The notes under the pieces are model-generated. The model was given only the letters and a program-made list of their open reading frames with translations. It was not told the origin of the DNA and did no database searches. A stretch of DNA of 64,000 nt, taken from Allomyces macrogynus ATCC 38327 (Eukaryota; Blastocladiomycota; Blastocladiomycetes; Blastocladiales; Blastocladiaceae). Location of the stretch: NCBI GenBank assembly GCA_000151295.1, contig GG745341.1, forward strand, positions 744,945 through 808,944, given 5' to 3'. The translations under genes and the position numbers were made by a program. Shown piece after piece: positions 23,401 through 34,285 of the stretch (its first letter is position 1; the number at the start of each line of letters is the position of its first letter).

Positions 23401-24657
23401 CGACTCGACCGACGCGGCACCCGACAGGAACGACGACGTGGATCGGGCCATACTGGTGCCACCAAGGTCTGCCGAAACGAGCTTGCGTGCCTGGCGATCC
23501 GTGACGCGGCGTTCCGTGAACGTGGCGACATTTTTCAGGGCGTGCATGCACAGGACCAAGATAGCGCGAATCACGGCTTCGGGCAGCTGGGACAGGCGCC
23601 AGTGCACGGGGATCTGCGCTGTCAAGTCGCGAAAATCGAGGTCGAGGTCGCCTGTTCCGGCCGCGACTTGTGGTGCCGCGAGCGTATCGACGAAATGGCA
23701 CACGCGAACCGGTCGGCCGGCGTGCAGGGTCCCACCCGGGTCGGCCTCGAGAAAGACGGCCTGGTGAACGGTCAGGGCCAGAACTCCCGGGAGCAGTTGA
23801 CCGTCGAGGTCGAGCGTGGTCGTGTACGTATCGAGGACGGGCGTGGGCAGGTCGAGCGTGTCAATGCGTGCAACCACGTCAGGTCTTGGCCCGTTGGCGC
23901 GCGCCGTCATGGTCCGGTCACGAAGATGATGCACAGAGGACGGTTTGCTGCCCGACTCAGGTGCTCCTGCTGCACGTTCTTCGCCCTCGGCACCGTTGGA
24001 CGCGAGCTCGGCCTCATCGGTGACACTTTCAACCAGGACCAGCAGACGGCGGTCAAACAGCTCCATGCCGGCGTGGTCGGTCGAGTGCGGGTCCCACGCA
24101 CGTGCGCGCGGGAACAGTTCGAGCTCAACGTGGAGCCAGTCAGCAAGGATCGCGTCGCGGTCGTCAGCCATGGCAATCGCGAGCCGCTGCCGCAACGCGC
24201 GCAGTTTGACGAGGATACGGAAGGGTGCGGCTTCAACGGCATCGGCGAGGAGCGCGGCACGATGCGCAGCGGGAGTGTGGTCAAGAGAGCGCATAATCGT
24301 GTGGAGCGTTGGGCCCTTGGCGGGCCCCAACGTGGGGCCCATGCTGCTGCCGCGCTCGCGCGACGCGGATGGCGGACGGCTTGAGGACGTGCTCGGTGGT
24401 GTCGAAGATGGCGGAGCAGCAGCGGCAGGGTCCAATGCAGGCGTGTTGTCAGTCCACCACGACGCGAGCCAGCCGACAACAGGCGCGACAATGGGCACAG
24501 CCGGTGCCGGCGCGATCGGAACAGCAGCCGCAGCGTTAGCATGGAGCAGGTGCTTGGCATCGGCGCGGACTTGCAGCACAAAGTAGGGCGACGAGGCGAG
24601 ATCGACCCAGGCGACCGGCGAAGCCGCCTGCGGCAGTGTTGGTGCGAGGAACGGCAT
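20429..24657 (-). CDS. TBC1D8/TBC1D9-type Rab GTPase-activating protein (GRAM-TBC-EF hand)
   Basis: The exons are 21480-24657 and 20429-21360 (intron GTATGG..GATAG), giving 1,369 residues. The N-terminus (AWVDLASSPYFVLQ) matches the start of TBC1D8/9. Two GRAM-like regions follow. The second, about residues 475-620, contains GWLLVTDEYLLFDQDEFVMF and PWAEVVAIKR. The TBC domain runs from about 760. It has both catalytic fingers: the arginine finger in IEKDVGRTMPEHPAF near residue 823 and the glutamine finger in GYAQGLNML near 859. The C-terminal part holds one EF-hand-like loop (HDADQDGWVHADE near 1169), as in TBC1D9. The family speeds up GTP hydrolysis by Rab proteins and so ends Rab signals on membranes. 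The target Rab is unknown. The start is the ATG nearest the conserved N-terminus; an upstream in-frame ATG at 24939 would add unrelated sequence. Confidence 0.9.
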
Positions 24658-24981
24658 GTTGACGAGCGTGCAGGCGGTGGTTCGCGTCACCGAGAGCAGA
24701 GCATGTGGCCAGTCAGCGTGGCGCGGTGACTGCAGCGAGTTGTCGGCGCCGCCGTCGTCAATGCCGTGGTGGGCATCGAAGACGTTGCCGGGGAGTGCGG
24801 TAGATGGTGGTGGGCTGTGTGTGTCGGTTCCGCAGCAAGCGCGCTGCCCCTTCATCGCGGCTTGGGTCGCCCGGCGGCACTGGGGGTCGAACCGAGGACC
24901 GCGAAAAATGCGCTGCATTGTTTGCTGCAAACCCGACACGCACGTTCCGCCGTCGTATTTGCAGCAACTTCACCGGTTATA

Positions 24982-26076
24982 TTATCGCGTCGAACGGCGC
25001 GTTCCCATGGTTGCATCCGCGGCAGGCATGGTAGCGGCCCTGGCGGTGGTGCGCGCGACAGGCGCTATGCTTGGTGGAGCACCCAATACAGCTGGTGCCA
25101 CCAAGAGGGCGTCGACGTGGGCCTCGAGCGCGTCGAGGGCGCTGTGGATGGCAGATCTGTTGGACGAAACAGGTCTACCATGCGCGGTCAGCCTTCGTCG
25201 AAAGAGGCACGGCGGTCTGCTGAGAGAGGCACACGTCCAGTTGCGCCTGCACCTGCGGCAGCTCGTCGAGCCGAGCGCCGAGCTCGTCGCATGCAGCCAC
25301 AACACCAGCGGCCTGCTGTGCGGCCAAGGCCATTTGGTCGGCCATGTCCTGCGCACCAACGTGCACGAGTGCCGTAGTCGTGTGTGCGGCCGCGGCAATC
25401 TAGCGGGCACGGCGGATGAGCCGCGGTTACGCTGCTGAATGGATCTCCGGCGGTCCGCACGAAGTGAAGGCTTACGTTGCCCATGGCTGCCTGAAGCTCG
25501 TACGTGAAAGCATGGAGCGCTGCGGCCGTGTCGGCAACCTGCACGTCGAGCGCATCAAGCGCTGCCGCGGCAGCTGCAGTGGTGGAGATGGTCGCCAATG
25601 ACGGCGTGACTACGGGACGCCGCAATCAGTGTCGTGGGTCGGCTGGCGGCACCTGGTGCGGCGAAGGAGCCCCTCGCCCTCAACTAGTTGGGCAACAAGC
25701 GCGGAGCACGCGGCTGGGAGGCGGGATGCGGGTCGCGTAAGGGCACGCTGTGGCATACCACTGCGGGGAGTCGCCATGGTGCTCGGGTGCGCCAGCGGTG
25801 CGGGGCGGTTTGCCGGCGCTGCGATGGCGGCCGACCGTGACCGAAAGGCATCGGCCACTGACCCGAAAGTATTTCTGACGCGGTCACGTTCAATGTCTCC
25901 TCCTGCCCAAATCGCGATGTGAAGAGGCGGGTTCTCGAACGTTCCCGCGCACCATCGACGATCGGGCCCCGGCCTGGCCACTGCCCGTCACTGTTGTCTC
26001 CCGCGATATCGACGTTCGACCCCGCGCCGGCACCCGCCCCGACTGCTGGCGCACCAAGTGCAAGCAACGCGCTCAT
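24982..26076 (-). CDS. coiled-coil protein, possibly BORC complex subunit 6 (BORCS6-like), several exons
   Basis: Coding pieces in order are: a Gly/Ala-rich start from about 26076; a middle piece with DIERDRVRNTFGSVADAF and SALVAQLVEGEGLL; a helical piece from 25613 with LDALDVQVADTAAALHAF; and, after a good intron (GTAAGC..GCTAG, about 25400-25474), a piece with ADQMALAAQQAAGVVAACDEL, then ARLDELPQVQAQLD. A last piece holds IHSALDALEAHVDALL and stops at 24982. The pattern Cys-Asp/Glu-Glu-Leu, then Leu, Val and Gln-Leu, in a short helical protein resembles BORCS6, a subunit of the complex that positions lysosomes. Only one of about four introns could be phased with confidence. The identity is tentative, and a BLOC-1-like or unrelated coiled-coil protein is possible. 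Confidence 0.4.
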
Positions 26077-26379
26077 CACTGCTGATGCAAGCCGCCCCGG
26101 CACGTCGTTGGTGTCCCTCCGAACCATAACCCTGCCCGCCCTCCTCTCGACCCAGCGACGACAAGCCGACCGCCATCAAATACGCGCCGCACCAGGCTAT
26201 TCTGCCCCGCACCAGACCGGACCCCCGCTGCTCTCTGCACGCTTGCCAACCTTCTCCACCCGCGCTTCGCTCGACTGCACGCCACTTCCCCACGACGGCA
26301 TCCGGCCCAACGCCAGCTATCACCTTGATCCGCACTTTCGCCACGGCACCGACCCAACTCGCCCGCTCAGCTTCCCGCC

Positions 26380-27333
26380 ATGGCCAAGCTCGCGTCACCG
26401 CTTGCCAGCGTGCCTGTACCCGTCGTGCGCGCCCTCAACCTGCTCGTGCTCATTGCCGTCTTCGTCATCAACGGGCTCGCAGGGTCGACGACCTTGATTG
26501 GCGGCTACAACACGGGCCAGCTCTCGGACTTGCTGCCAAACTACTTTGTGCCCGCTGGATTCGCGTTTAGTACGTTATTGGCGGCGCGCTCCGCCCGTCG
26601 TTCAAAGAATGTAAGCTGACCATGACTTTCCGCAATTCGTGTAGGCATTTGGGGCCTGATTTACTTGTTTTTCGGAATCTTTGGCGTTTACCAAATCCTG
26701 CCGCGGTCCTACGACTCGGCCGCCATCAACTCATGCGTCGGGCTCGTGTGGATCGGCAATGGCATCCTCAACATTGCGTGGATCCTGGTCTGGGGCTACC
26801 GCATCCTGCCCATGTCGGTGATCATCATCATCGCCATGTGGGGCACAACCATGATTATTTACGCGCGGTACGCGCCCTTTCCCTCTTCTCCCTCCCTCCC
26901 TTCCTCCCTCGTCGTGCGCTAATCTCTCCACCCCAATGCTAGCCTCAAGTCCAAGTACCCCGACCCGACGTGGACCGACGCGATCTGCGTGCACACATGC
27001 TTTGCGCTCTACACGGCGTGGCTTACGGGCGCGTCGTGGGTCAACGTCTATGCCGTCTCGACGACGCGCGACCCTTCCTACGTCGCCTGGACGATTGGCG
27101 GGCTCGTGGTGCTCGGCGTCATGGAAATCGCGATTGCGACGTGGGCAAAGGACCCAATTTTCACGGCCGTCGGCACGTGGACTCTGGCCGCCAATTACGT
27201 CAAGAATAAGGACGTTGATATGCTCGCGCCGGCGGTTCTCGGATTGTGCATTATTTTGGGGATCGTGACGGGCGCACTGGCCGTGTACCGTGTCGTGCGG
27301 TGGCGGAAACGTGCCGAGTTTGGCGCGCTGTAA
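26380..27333 (+). CDS. TspO/MBR-related multi-pass membrane protein
   Basis: The exons are 26380-26569, 26645-26867 and 26943-27333, giving 267 residues. Both introns follow the local GTACG..TAG style. The family core spans intron 1: PNYFVPAGFAF joined to SIWGLIYLFFGIFGVYQ. This matches the Pro-x-Gly-x-x-Phe-x-x-Trp-x-x-x-Tyr pattern of tryptophan-rich sensory (TspO-like) proteins. About seven hydrophobic spans follow one another, including IIIIIAMWGTTMIIYA and GLCIILGIVTGALAVYRVV, more than the five of classical TspO. The C-terminus is basic. Related long forms occur in bacteria, algae and some fungi. The ligand is unknown, though classical TspO binds porphyrins and sterols. The intron-rich gene argues that it is native and not a recent bacterial acquisition. 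Confidence 0.75.
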
Positions 27334-27488
27334 GTGGTGGAGAGACACGGTGAAGATTCGGTGGATAGATTTCTTTGCATTGCGCTCTGCAGCGATCTTG
27401 GTGTATGGACAAGTAGGAAGCAAAACAAACGACAAATGTACAAGATAAGACAGGCCCAAAACTGGTCCTCATCCAAACACGGCCGATA

Positions 27489-29459
27489 TCAGTAGAACCC
27501 GTCCTGCGACGGTGCTGCGCTACTCGGCACTGGCGTCATGGCTGCACGACCCGCCACCTGCGTCGCAGCACTCGTCGTGGACCCGCTCGTCGCTGCTGCT
27601 GCTGCTGCTGCTGCAACGGCAACCGACACCGTGGTCGTTGGCGCTCCCGACGGCGCGGGTCCGCTCGGCTTCTTGGTGCGGTACCGGACGCACCGGCTCT
27701 TGGCCGGTGTCGGTACCGGCCGCGTCGACGATTTCGTGCACGGAGTGGTCGTGGGTGGCGGTGCGCGCGTGGGCTCCTCGGGCGGAATCACCGTCGTCTT
27801 GGTGCACGGTTGGCTCGTGGGTTGTGCTGGCGGAACGACCGTCTGGCTCTTGGTGCACGGCGGGGACACGGGGGTCGCGGTCGTGACCGGTGCCTTGCTT
27901 GTCGTCGTAGCAGCGGGCGGGGGCCGGAGTTGGGGACGGTGTAACGCTCGTGGGCGCCGCCGAGGAACTCGCCGGCATCGTGACGGCATACGTGGTCGTG
28001 CGTGACGCGGACAAGGTCGACGGGAGTGGCGGGATCGGCTGGACAATGTGCTTGCCCGGTGTCGCCGTGGACTTGGCGACAACCGCCGTCACCGTCGCGT
28101 TCCCGGCCTTCTTGGCAGCGAGCACCTGCGGGTTCAAGAACAAGAGGCGGTTCGGCGTGCCGAGGAGCTGCCCCTTGATCTCGCCCGTGCGTGCCGACGC
28201 GATCAGCGTCTGCGTCGCCTGGTCGAGCGTCATGTTCAATCCGCGCAACACGGCCATGGCGCCGGCCACGTGCGGCGCGGCCATGGACGTGCCCGTCATA
28301 TTCGTGTACTTGCCGTCCGAATTCGCCTTGGCCGACTCGATGTTGACCCCGGGCGCGACCACGTCCACGCACGCGCCGTAATTCGAGAACCCGGCAAACG
28401 TATCTTTTGCATCGATTGCGCCGACCGTGATCGCCTCGGGCACAAACGCCGGCGTGTATTTGCACGCGTCCTGGTGATCGTTGCCGGCCGACACGACAAC
28501 CGCGATCCCGAGTCGCGTCAGTGCTTGGATCGCGCGCCGCTTGATCGAGTCGGCGCGGTCGGACGTGCGCTTGCTGCCCATGCTCATGTTGATGACGGCC
28601 GGGCGCGTCGGGTTCTGCTTGACGCGGTCGGTGATGGCAGCGAGACCGGCGTAGATGGTCGAGTCGGTCCCGAACCCGCCCTTGCCGAGGACCTTGATGC
28701 CGATAACGTGTGCGCGCTTGGCGACGCCAAAGGACTTACCGGCACAGGTGGCCGCCGTGTGCGTGCCGTGGCCCAACACGTCGACAGGGCCCTCGCCCGT
28801 CATGTCGATGACGGTTGCGCGGCCCTCGAATTCCGGGTGTTTGATGCTAGTTGGTTGATGCGAACGGGTCAGCCATGAGTAGACAAGTTGGGCGTGAAAT
28901 GAACGGGGAATGAACGCACTCGACGCCGCTATCCACGACATAAATGTCGACGCCGTCACCACCATCTTTTGGCAAGTTCACGGTCGCATTCTTGTCGCCG
29001 AGAACATGGCCAATGCGCACTACATCCATTCATTTCCGCGCCATTCATGAGTTTCTCTGCCCGCACCCACCCATGCACTCCACCCACCCACTCCAACGTA
29101 CCCAAGCCATACGGCACGTCCGGTACGACGGGCGCATGCAACTCCCACCTTGCCTCCGTCTCCACCTGGCTAACCCCACCGACGGACCCGAGCCGCTTGC
29201 GCATCTCATCGTCGGGCCCCGCGGGCACCGACAGGACACGGAACCCGTCGCCAATCGTGAGAATTTCGGTACTGAGTGCGTCAGGCGCCGAGTAGCCCTC
29301 GGTCGCGTAAAAATCGCGAATGGCAGACTGCGCCGCGACGACGTCGACGGTCGGATCGAGCTCGACCATCCATTGGCCGGCATCGGCGGGCGCGGCGCGC
29401 GCAGAGGTGCCGAGGAGAATGAGCGCCAAGAGCGCCGCGAGGAGCATGGAGCGCGGCAT
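27489..29459 (-). CDS. subtilisin-like serine protease (proteinase K type) with Thr/Pro/Cys repeat tail; frame jump near the tail
   Basis: The exons are 29102-29459, 28920-29019 and 27489-28846 (introns GTACGT..TGTAG and GTGCGT..ACTAG). A signal peptide (MLLAALLALILLGTSARA) is followed by an I9-type inhibitor prodomain. The S8 catalytic triad is complete: Asp in VVDSGVDIKHPEF, His in LGHGTHTAATCAG, and Ser in TGTSMAAPHVAG. The oxyanion Asn is in VVVSAGNDHQ. The catalytic frame, read straight on, stops at 27520 after a shadow-like tail. The -1/+1 frame carries a convincing tail of PCTKS/PCTKT units (three copies) in a Thr/Pro-rich context, ending DGFY at 27489. Changing frame requires one base near 27910 or a short unseen intron. 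Role: secreted protein digestion. The tail could be a glycosylated cell-wall spacer. Confidence 0.85.
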
Positions 29460-30558
29460 CGTCGGGTGCGAGGAGGTCGGCCAGCGACCGGGCGTGATCT
29501 TGGGGGTAGTACGGTATGCGCGGCGCGATGATGGGGAGCAAATGGCACGTCTAGTCTTGATGGTGGCGGCGGCGAGCAAAAGACCAGCTCAGCCCGGTCG
29601 TCGTTGTCGTGGCCGTCCCCGAGGGGCACAGCGCGGTCTTTATACGGATGGCCATGGAGGGTGGTTTGGTGACGCGTCGTGGTCATGGAAGCTCGCCGCG
29701 AAAGGCAGGTTGGAAGCAATCCTGGGCTGCGTCGTCGTTGCGCACGCGGGCTCATCGAAAGTCCACCACGCAAGCCGCGTCGCACCCATGCTGGCGTTCA
29801 TGACTTTTTCGGCCGTTTGGTGGATGGACCATGCCTGCCCGTTCATGAACCCGTTGCTGATGTTGGTCGTGTTGCTGTGCAGCAACTTGCCGGTCCCATG
29901 GCCATCGCGCGCGATGGGCCGCAGCGGTGCACCAGTCTACGCATCGGTCGGGTTATGTGATCGAAGTCGGCATGCGAATGCGCCGGGCAAAAATGCAAGT
30001 GGTGGAGGTGGGCCCCTGCTGAACTGTTGAACGGAAGTGGCCGTTTGCTGCAGATGCGGATGGACATCGCGTGGAACAAAAATGCAAAAGCAGTCTTGGC
30101 AAATGGAAGCACAGAGTGTTTGGTTCAACACAGTTGAATCAGATACCGGGAGTGGGGTTCGAACTCACGCCTCTTTCGAGACCGCAACTTGAGTGCGGCA
30201 CCTTAGACCGCTCGGTCATCCCGGCTTTGTCCATTTCTGGATGGCCTGAACGCGCGGAAAGCCTATACATACCTCAATTTGCTAGCCATACGACGATCAT
30301 TGCTTTTCGTTCGGACCCGAGCCAGCCAGCCGAGCCTTGCGGGCAGCACTTTACAACCCAACCGGCAACAAATTTATATTTCCGTGTTGGATGTGAATAA
30401 GCAACATATTCTCGCCGGTCCGGTCAATGGCCTGCTCGATTAAATCCGCGCGCCGATAGCCCTGGCGCCGTCTCCGGCACGGCCGTCGTAGCCGCCAGTG
30501 AGCTGGTGCGCGCGACGGCATGGCTACCACGCCGTTCTTACCGCGCCGCGCCGAGCTT
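29460..30558. other. intergenic region containing one tRNA gene
   Basis: Apart from tRNA-Leu at 30144-30225 I see no gene. The stretch from about 30240 to 30420 is AT-richer than its surroundings and could be a promoter zone. Confidence 0.4.
30144..30225 (-). tRNA. tRNA-Leu (anticodon CAA)
   Basis: The minus strand folds as a class II tRNA of 82 bases including the discriminator A. The acceptor stem pairs GCCGGGA with TCCCGGT. The A box is TGACCGAGCGG. The anticodon stem CCGCA/TGCGG closes a seven-base loop, CTCAAGT, giving CAA. A long variable arm follows, and the T arm contains GTTCGAAC. The long variable arm and discriminator A agree with leucine. No intron is present. It reads UUG codons, which are rare in this GC-rich genome. 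Confidence 0.92.
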
Positions 30559-31029
30559 TTAACCGTCCGAGAACGCCGCTGGATTTTGGAACGTGCCATC
30601 CTGATCAATATCCGGCCCGTCAGGGTGATCCATGGCCGCCGCGTTGGCCTCCTCGACATCGATCCCGCGCCGTGGGTCCGTCGGTCCAACGGGCTCGGCA
30701 TGGTCCTCGCTGTAGAGCTCGGCCGTCGACTTGGCGGATGCCGACGACCCCGTGTCGGCGTGCGACGGACGCGTCTCGGCGTCCTTGGTCGCGGTCACAT
30801 CAGCGTTGATCGTCGCCGTCCCGTACCCGCGGTTCGACGTCGCGTCGAGGTCCATGTAGGGCTCGCCGGTCGCCGGGTTGGTCTGCGAGGACGCAGTGGC
30901 AGCGGGCGCGGGGTTCGGCGTCGGGCGCGCGGTCGCGAGGGCGCGGATCGGGTGCGGTGCGGTGGCGGCGCGCGTGGTGCAAGCGAGGAGAGCGGGCCGC
31001 GCGGCGATGGCGCAAGCGAGAGCGCGCAT
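30559..31029 (-). CDS. small protein with likely mitochondrial presequence, function unknown
   Basis: A single exon gives 156 residues from the ATG at 31029 (context CCGCCATGC). The first 35 residues are rich in Arg, Ala and Thr without acids, starting MRALACAIAARPALLA, typical of a mitochondrial targeting peptide. The rest is acidic and polar (NPATGEPYMDLDATSNRGYG, then DPRRGIDVEEANAAAMDHPD) with no membrane span. It ends PAAFSDG. I do not recognise the family, and the composition suggests partial disorder. The frame stays open upstream to 31416, but that part is Arg/Pro-rich and unlikely to be coding. Confidence 0.5.
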   Translation of the reverse strand: MRALACAIAARPALLACTTRAATAPHPIRALATARPTPNPAPAATASSQTNPATGEPYMDLDATSNRGYGTATINADVTATKDAETRPSHADTGSSASAKSTAELYSEDHAEPVGPTDPRRGIDVEEANAAAMDHPDGPDIDQDGTFQNPAAFSDG

Positions 31030-31206
31030 GGCGGCGTGGCGGTAGGGTGTGGGGCGGGTGGTCGGGGAGCGTGCGGTCGCGGGATAGCACGAGCGCGGTC
31101 TGTGGATGTGCGCGCGAGCGACGGTGCGCGGTCGGGGAGGTGGTGAGCGGTGATAATCGCTGCGGGGAGCGTGAGATGGCGGGAGCGCGGTCGTGGTGAC
31201 GATGAT

Positions 31207-31232
31207 GGGAGCGGGAGCGGGAGCGGGAGCGT
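31207..31232 (+). repeat. GGGAGC hexamer repeat
   Basis: About four copies of the six-base unit GGGAGC lie in the region upstream of the minus-strand presequence gene. It is a simple-sequence repeat with no evident function. Confidence 0.7.
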
Positions 31233-31475
31233 GGTCGGTGAGAGGCGAGCTGAACGACTGAGGTAGGAGAACGACTTCTGAGAGCGTGAACGAGCGGCAA
31301 GGCAAGGGCCGCCGTTCGCGCTTCGCGTCGCGCGCGTTGTGACGTGTTCGCGCCTTTGCCGCCGAGCAGCGAACCAGCGACAAGCGCATCAGCGCGTCCA
31401 TCACACAACCACACAATCATTGCTTGACACCCACCCACCCACGACATCGACCTTGGCCCCCGGCCAACCAAAGAT

Positions 31476-32447
31476 CTAACCATCCCACGCATCGTCATCG
31501 TCCACGTCGAGCGCACCGTAATCGACTGCTCCCGATCGCCTCGTCGGGTGCCCATGGCGCCTCGGCGGTGCCGGCAGCGGGTGCAGCGAGGAACGCTCTC
31601 CGCGACTGTACGGCCGGTCGCGGTCGGCCGGCGTGCGGCTGCGTCCGTTCGACCTCGGATCCCCGTCCAGTGGCCGGCTCCGCCGCCGCTGATCATGGTC
31701 GCGACGCCGCACGTCACGCGGATGCTGGCGCATATCGCGGTCGCAAAATGCGTCGTTCCCGCACCAGTCCCTGCGCTTCCCACTTTCCTCTTTGTCACGC
31801 CGCGAACCGCGCGAGTTCCAACCCGATCTCGGCGGCCGACAGCCAGGTTCCTCTTGCCCCGGCGCTTTGGGCAAGAAGAGCTGGTCCGGTGCACGGTCGC
31901 CGCGTGGTTCGGCGCGGCGCGCGGGCGCGTCCATGGGCTTTCAGGACGCGAATGACATGCCCGTTGTTCACGTCAGGCCGCGGAGGCATGGTGCGCGGCG
32001 GCTCAGCGAGCGGCTGCAGTATCTTGGGCCGGTAGGCCAGCGGCAGCACGGCGTGCACAGGCCCTACGGACGGCTCAGCATGGACCGGTTCCTGCACCAT
32101 CGCGACGCGAACGTGCTCCTGCGGAGGTGGCCTGGCGTAGACCTGCTCCTGCGGTTGCCGCACGACGTGGCGCTCAAGGAGCCGGCGTGCGACTTGCACA
32201 GCGAGTACTGCCGCATCCACCAGAGACGAGGCATGCCGGAGATCCTGCAGCTGCGCGCCCGGATTCGGGTCCAGCGCCGCCGCGAGCTCGGCCAGGCCAT
32301 GATGCCGCCGCGGCAGTCGGAATCGCTTCCGCGGTCCAGACGTGCCCGTCGTTGAGCATGACTGTGTGCACCAGCGGCTGCAGGTCGAGTTGCAACAGCA
32401 GCACCTACATCAGGCCGCGCAGGTCGGTCATTGCCCATCCACCCCAC
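31476..32447 (-). CDS. uncharacterised protein with Arg/Asp-rich C-terminus (model incomplete)
   Basis: The 3' part (about 31934-31476) reads a charged, Arg/Asp/Ser-rich tail (RRRDHDQRRRSRPLDGD, HPTRRSGAVDYGALD) ending DDDDAWDG. This looks like a nuclear RNA-associated protein. Upstream, other frames hold sensible helical or proline-rich segments: LQPLVHTVMLNDGHVWTAE near 32350, and LRHASSLVDAAVLAVQVA near 32250 leading to a Pro-rich stretch with LPLAYRPKILQPLAEPP. A 34-base stretch (GTGAAC..AAAG near 31960) would join the last two in phase, but it is shorter than other introns here. No clear start codon was found. It may be one spliced gene or contain indels. The function is unknown. Confidence 0.35.
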
Positions 32448-32824
32448 AGAAAAAAGGGGAGCCTATCGCATATGGTTCGCATCGAGCGGGAGACCGTTCG
32501 TGACGCGACCATGTCCGTTGTACGGCGCCGATGAGCCAGTCAGGTTCGGTGTTGGTGGGGGAAACGCGCGCAAGGTCAGAACGCATTCTCTGGCGATAAC
32601 AATCGGCAAGTGTCGTGATGCTTGCACACAAGTGTCGCGGGTCGGGCGGGCGCCATGGTTGCGCGAGCGGCATCGTCGTCATCATCTGCACGACGGCAGG
32701 GGATGGTCCCCATGGTCTGAGTGCATTGCGGCACGCTTGAGGCAAGTCTAGGGCCATTCCGTCGTTTCATGCCGCTTGGGGCGGGCGCATCGGCGCTTGC
32801 GCGCGTTCGGCCGACGGACGCGGA
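32448..32824. other. intergenic or 5' exon region of the phosphatase gene
   Basis: No ATG in the phosphatase frame lies between here and the conserved domain, so a 5' exon of that gene is probably hidden here. An ATG at 32770 opens a short frame that could be it. Confidence 0.3.
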
Positions 32825-34001
32825 GTGGATGCAAACAGATGCACGAAGGGAGTCGTTGGGCGCGGGACGGCGCGAGACAGGACCGTGAACTCCGTGCCGG
32901 ATTCGATTCACACCAACGAGCCACCACAGAACTTCCACCCCACGATCACCCCACACATCGACGACAACGACGACGACGCGGCCCGCAACAGTACCAGCAG
33001 CAGCTTGCACTCCGTGCCACCACCACCGGCAGGACCGCCTCCTACGCCACCGCCGCCACCCGTCCCAGCGCTCCTGGATGACGACCCGCCCGCCCTTGTC
33101 GCCCCGCTGATCTATCTCGGGTCGCTGACCACGTTGGCCCGACACGGTCTCAAGTACCAACGCGTTCTATCCGTGTTGGGCGGTGTTACCGACACGCGCG
33201 TGGGTCGTCGGCTCGCACAAGAAAACCGGCTGCTCGAGCTGGCCATGGACGACGTGCACGCGCAACTCATTTTACCCGTGCTGCTGCAGGTCATCGCACA
33301 CATGGCCGCAGCCGAGGATGGGAGTACTCCGGTACTCGTGCACTGCGCGGCGGGGTGCTCGCGGTCGGTGGCCATGGTCATGGCGTACCTGTTGCATCGC
33401 GGGTTGACAAGTTGTGATGGGGACGACAACGATGATGGGGAGCATGCTGTGACGCAGGCGTTGCAGATCGTGCAGCGTTCGACCGCAAGCACAGTGCTTT
33501 TTACTTATCGCTCTCGGTGTCTCTGACCGTGTCCCTCCTCCCGGCGCGTCCGCCCACGGGCTGGCCAGCACTCGCAGCGACGCCTTCTCCGCAACGGTAT
33601 GCGTGCCGACAATGCCGTCGCGCCGTCTTCACTGCCCGGCACCTCCTCCCGTCCAACGACACGGCCGCTGGGCACACGCACGCCGAGTGCTGCCCATTGC
33701 GCACCGGCGCGGACGCGGCCGTGATGCACATTGTGCCGCCGCCGTGGCTCCTGGACCAGCTCACCTCTAGAACAGTGAAGACGCAGAGAGTGGCGAGTTA
33801 CGATGCCCGCTCCCGGCATGCGCACGGCGGCGGCCAACGCCAGAGACCGTGGCACCGAGCGAGCCGTGCGGAACGCCGTTTGGCCGGTACCATTGGACGC
33901 GGCGACCGTACCCGTCGTGCCACGCATCGGTCGCGCCCGTGCTTGCCGTTCCGCGCAGTAGTGTCGACATGCAGCCGCTGCCCGCGGGCGGAGGAGAGTG
34001 A
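32825..34001 (+). CDS. YVH1: dual-specificity phosphatase YVH1/DUSP12 with zinc-binding tail; frame breaks
   Basis: The catalytic domain begins LIYLGSLTTLARHGL (about 33108) and contains the active-site loop VHCAAGCSRSVAMVMAYLL, matching His-Cys-x5-Arg-Ser. Two downstream pieces in other frames give the zinc-binding domain that marks this subfamily. CRQCRRAVFTARHLL and MHIVPPPWLLDQ lie at about 33600-33760. GELRCPLPAC, then GRYHW and SSVDMQPLP, end at TGA 33999-34001. YVH1 helps release Mrt4 during maturation of the 60S ribosomal subunit, and its zinc domain is enough for that role. The 5' end is uncertain: no in-frame ATG precedes the domain, which is first seen open from 32825. The first junction (33480-33600) may be an intron. 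The second (about 33770-33790) has no intron-sized gap, so an indel is likely. The gene is either mis-assembled or damaged. Confidence 0.75.
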
Positions 34002-34285
34002 ACGAGAGCTGGATTTGCGTTTCATTTTTGTAAGTATCATGCTTTCTTGGCGCATCGTGCGAAAGTGATGGACAACGGTGGTGCAAGTTGGGCGGACCGT
34101 GACGCGATCACCAAGTCAGCGCGCCGCTCACCGGTCTACCTGACGGCTGCCAACCATCAACAACCAGAACCAGATCGCCGACCACCTCGTCCACGACATC
34201 GCGCTCCCGCTCTCCCCAGACCCCGTCGCGGCCAACCACTTGCCGCACACGTCTCGCCGCGCCGCGCTCTCCATTATTCAGCATC

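Noticed and set aside
21586..24384. Two long plus-strand frames (374 and 474 residues)
   Set aside because: Both are antisense to the TBC gene, whose conserved motifs are unambiguous on the minus strand.
24658..24939. Upstream ATG of the TBC gene
   Set aside because: It would add about 94 residues unlike any TBC1D8/9 N-terminus. The ATG at 24657 sits directly before the conserved part.
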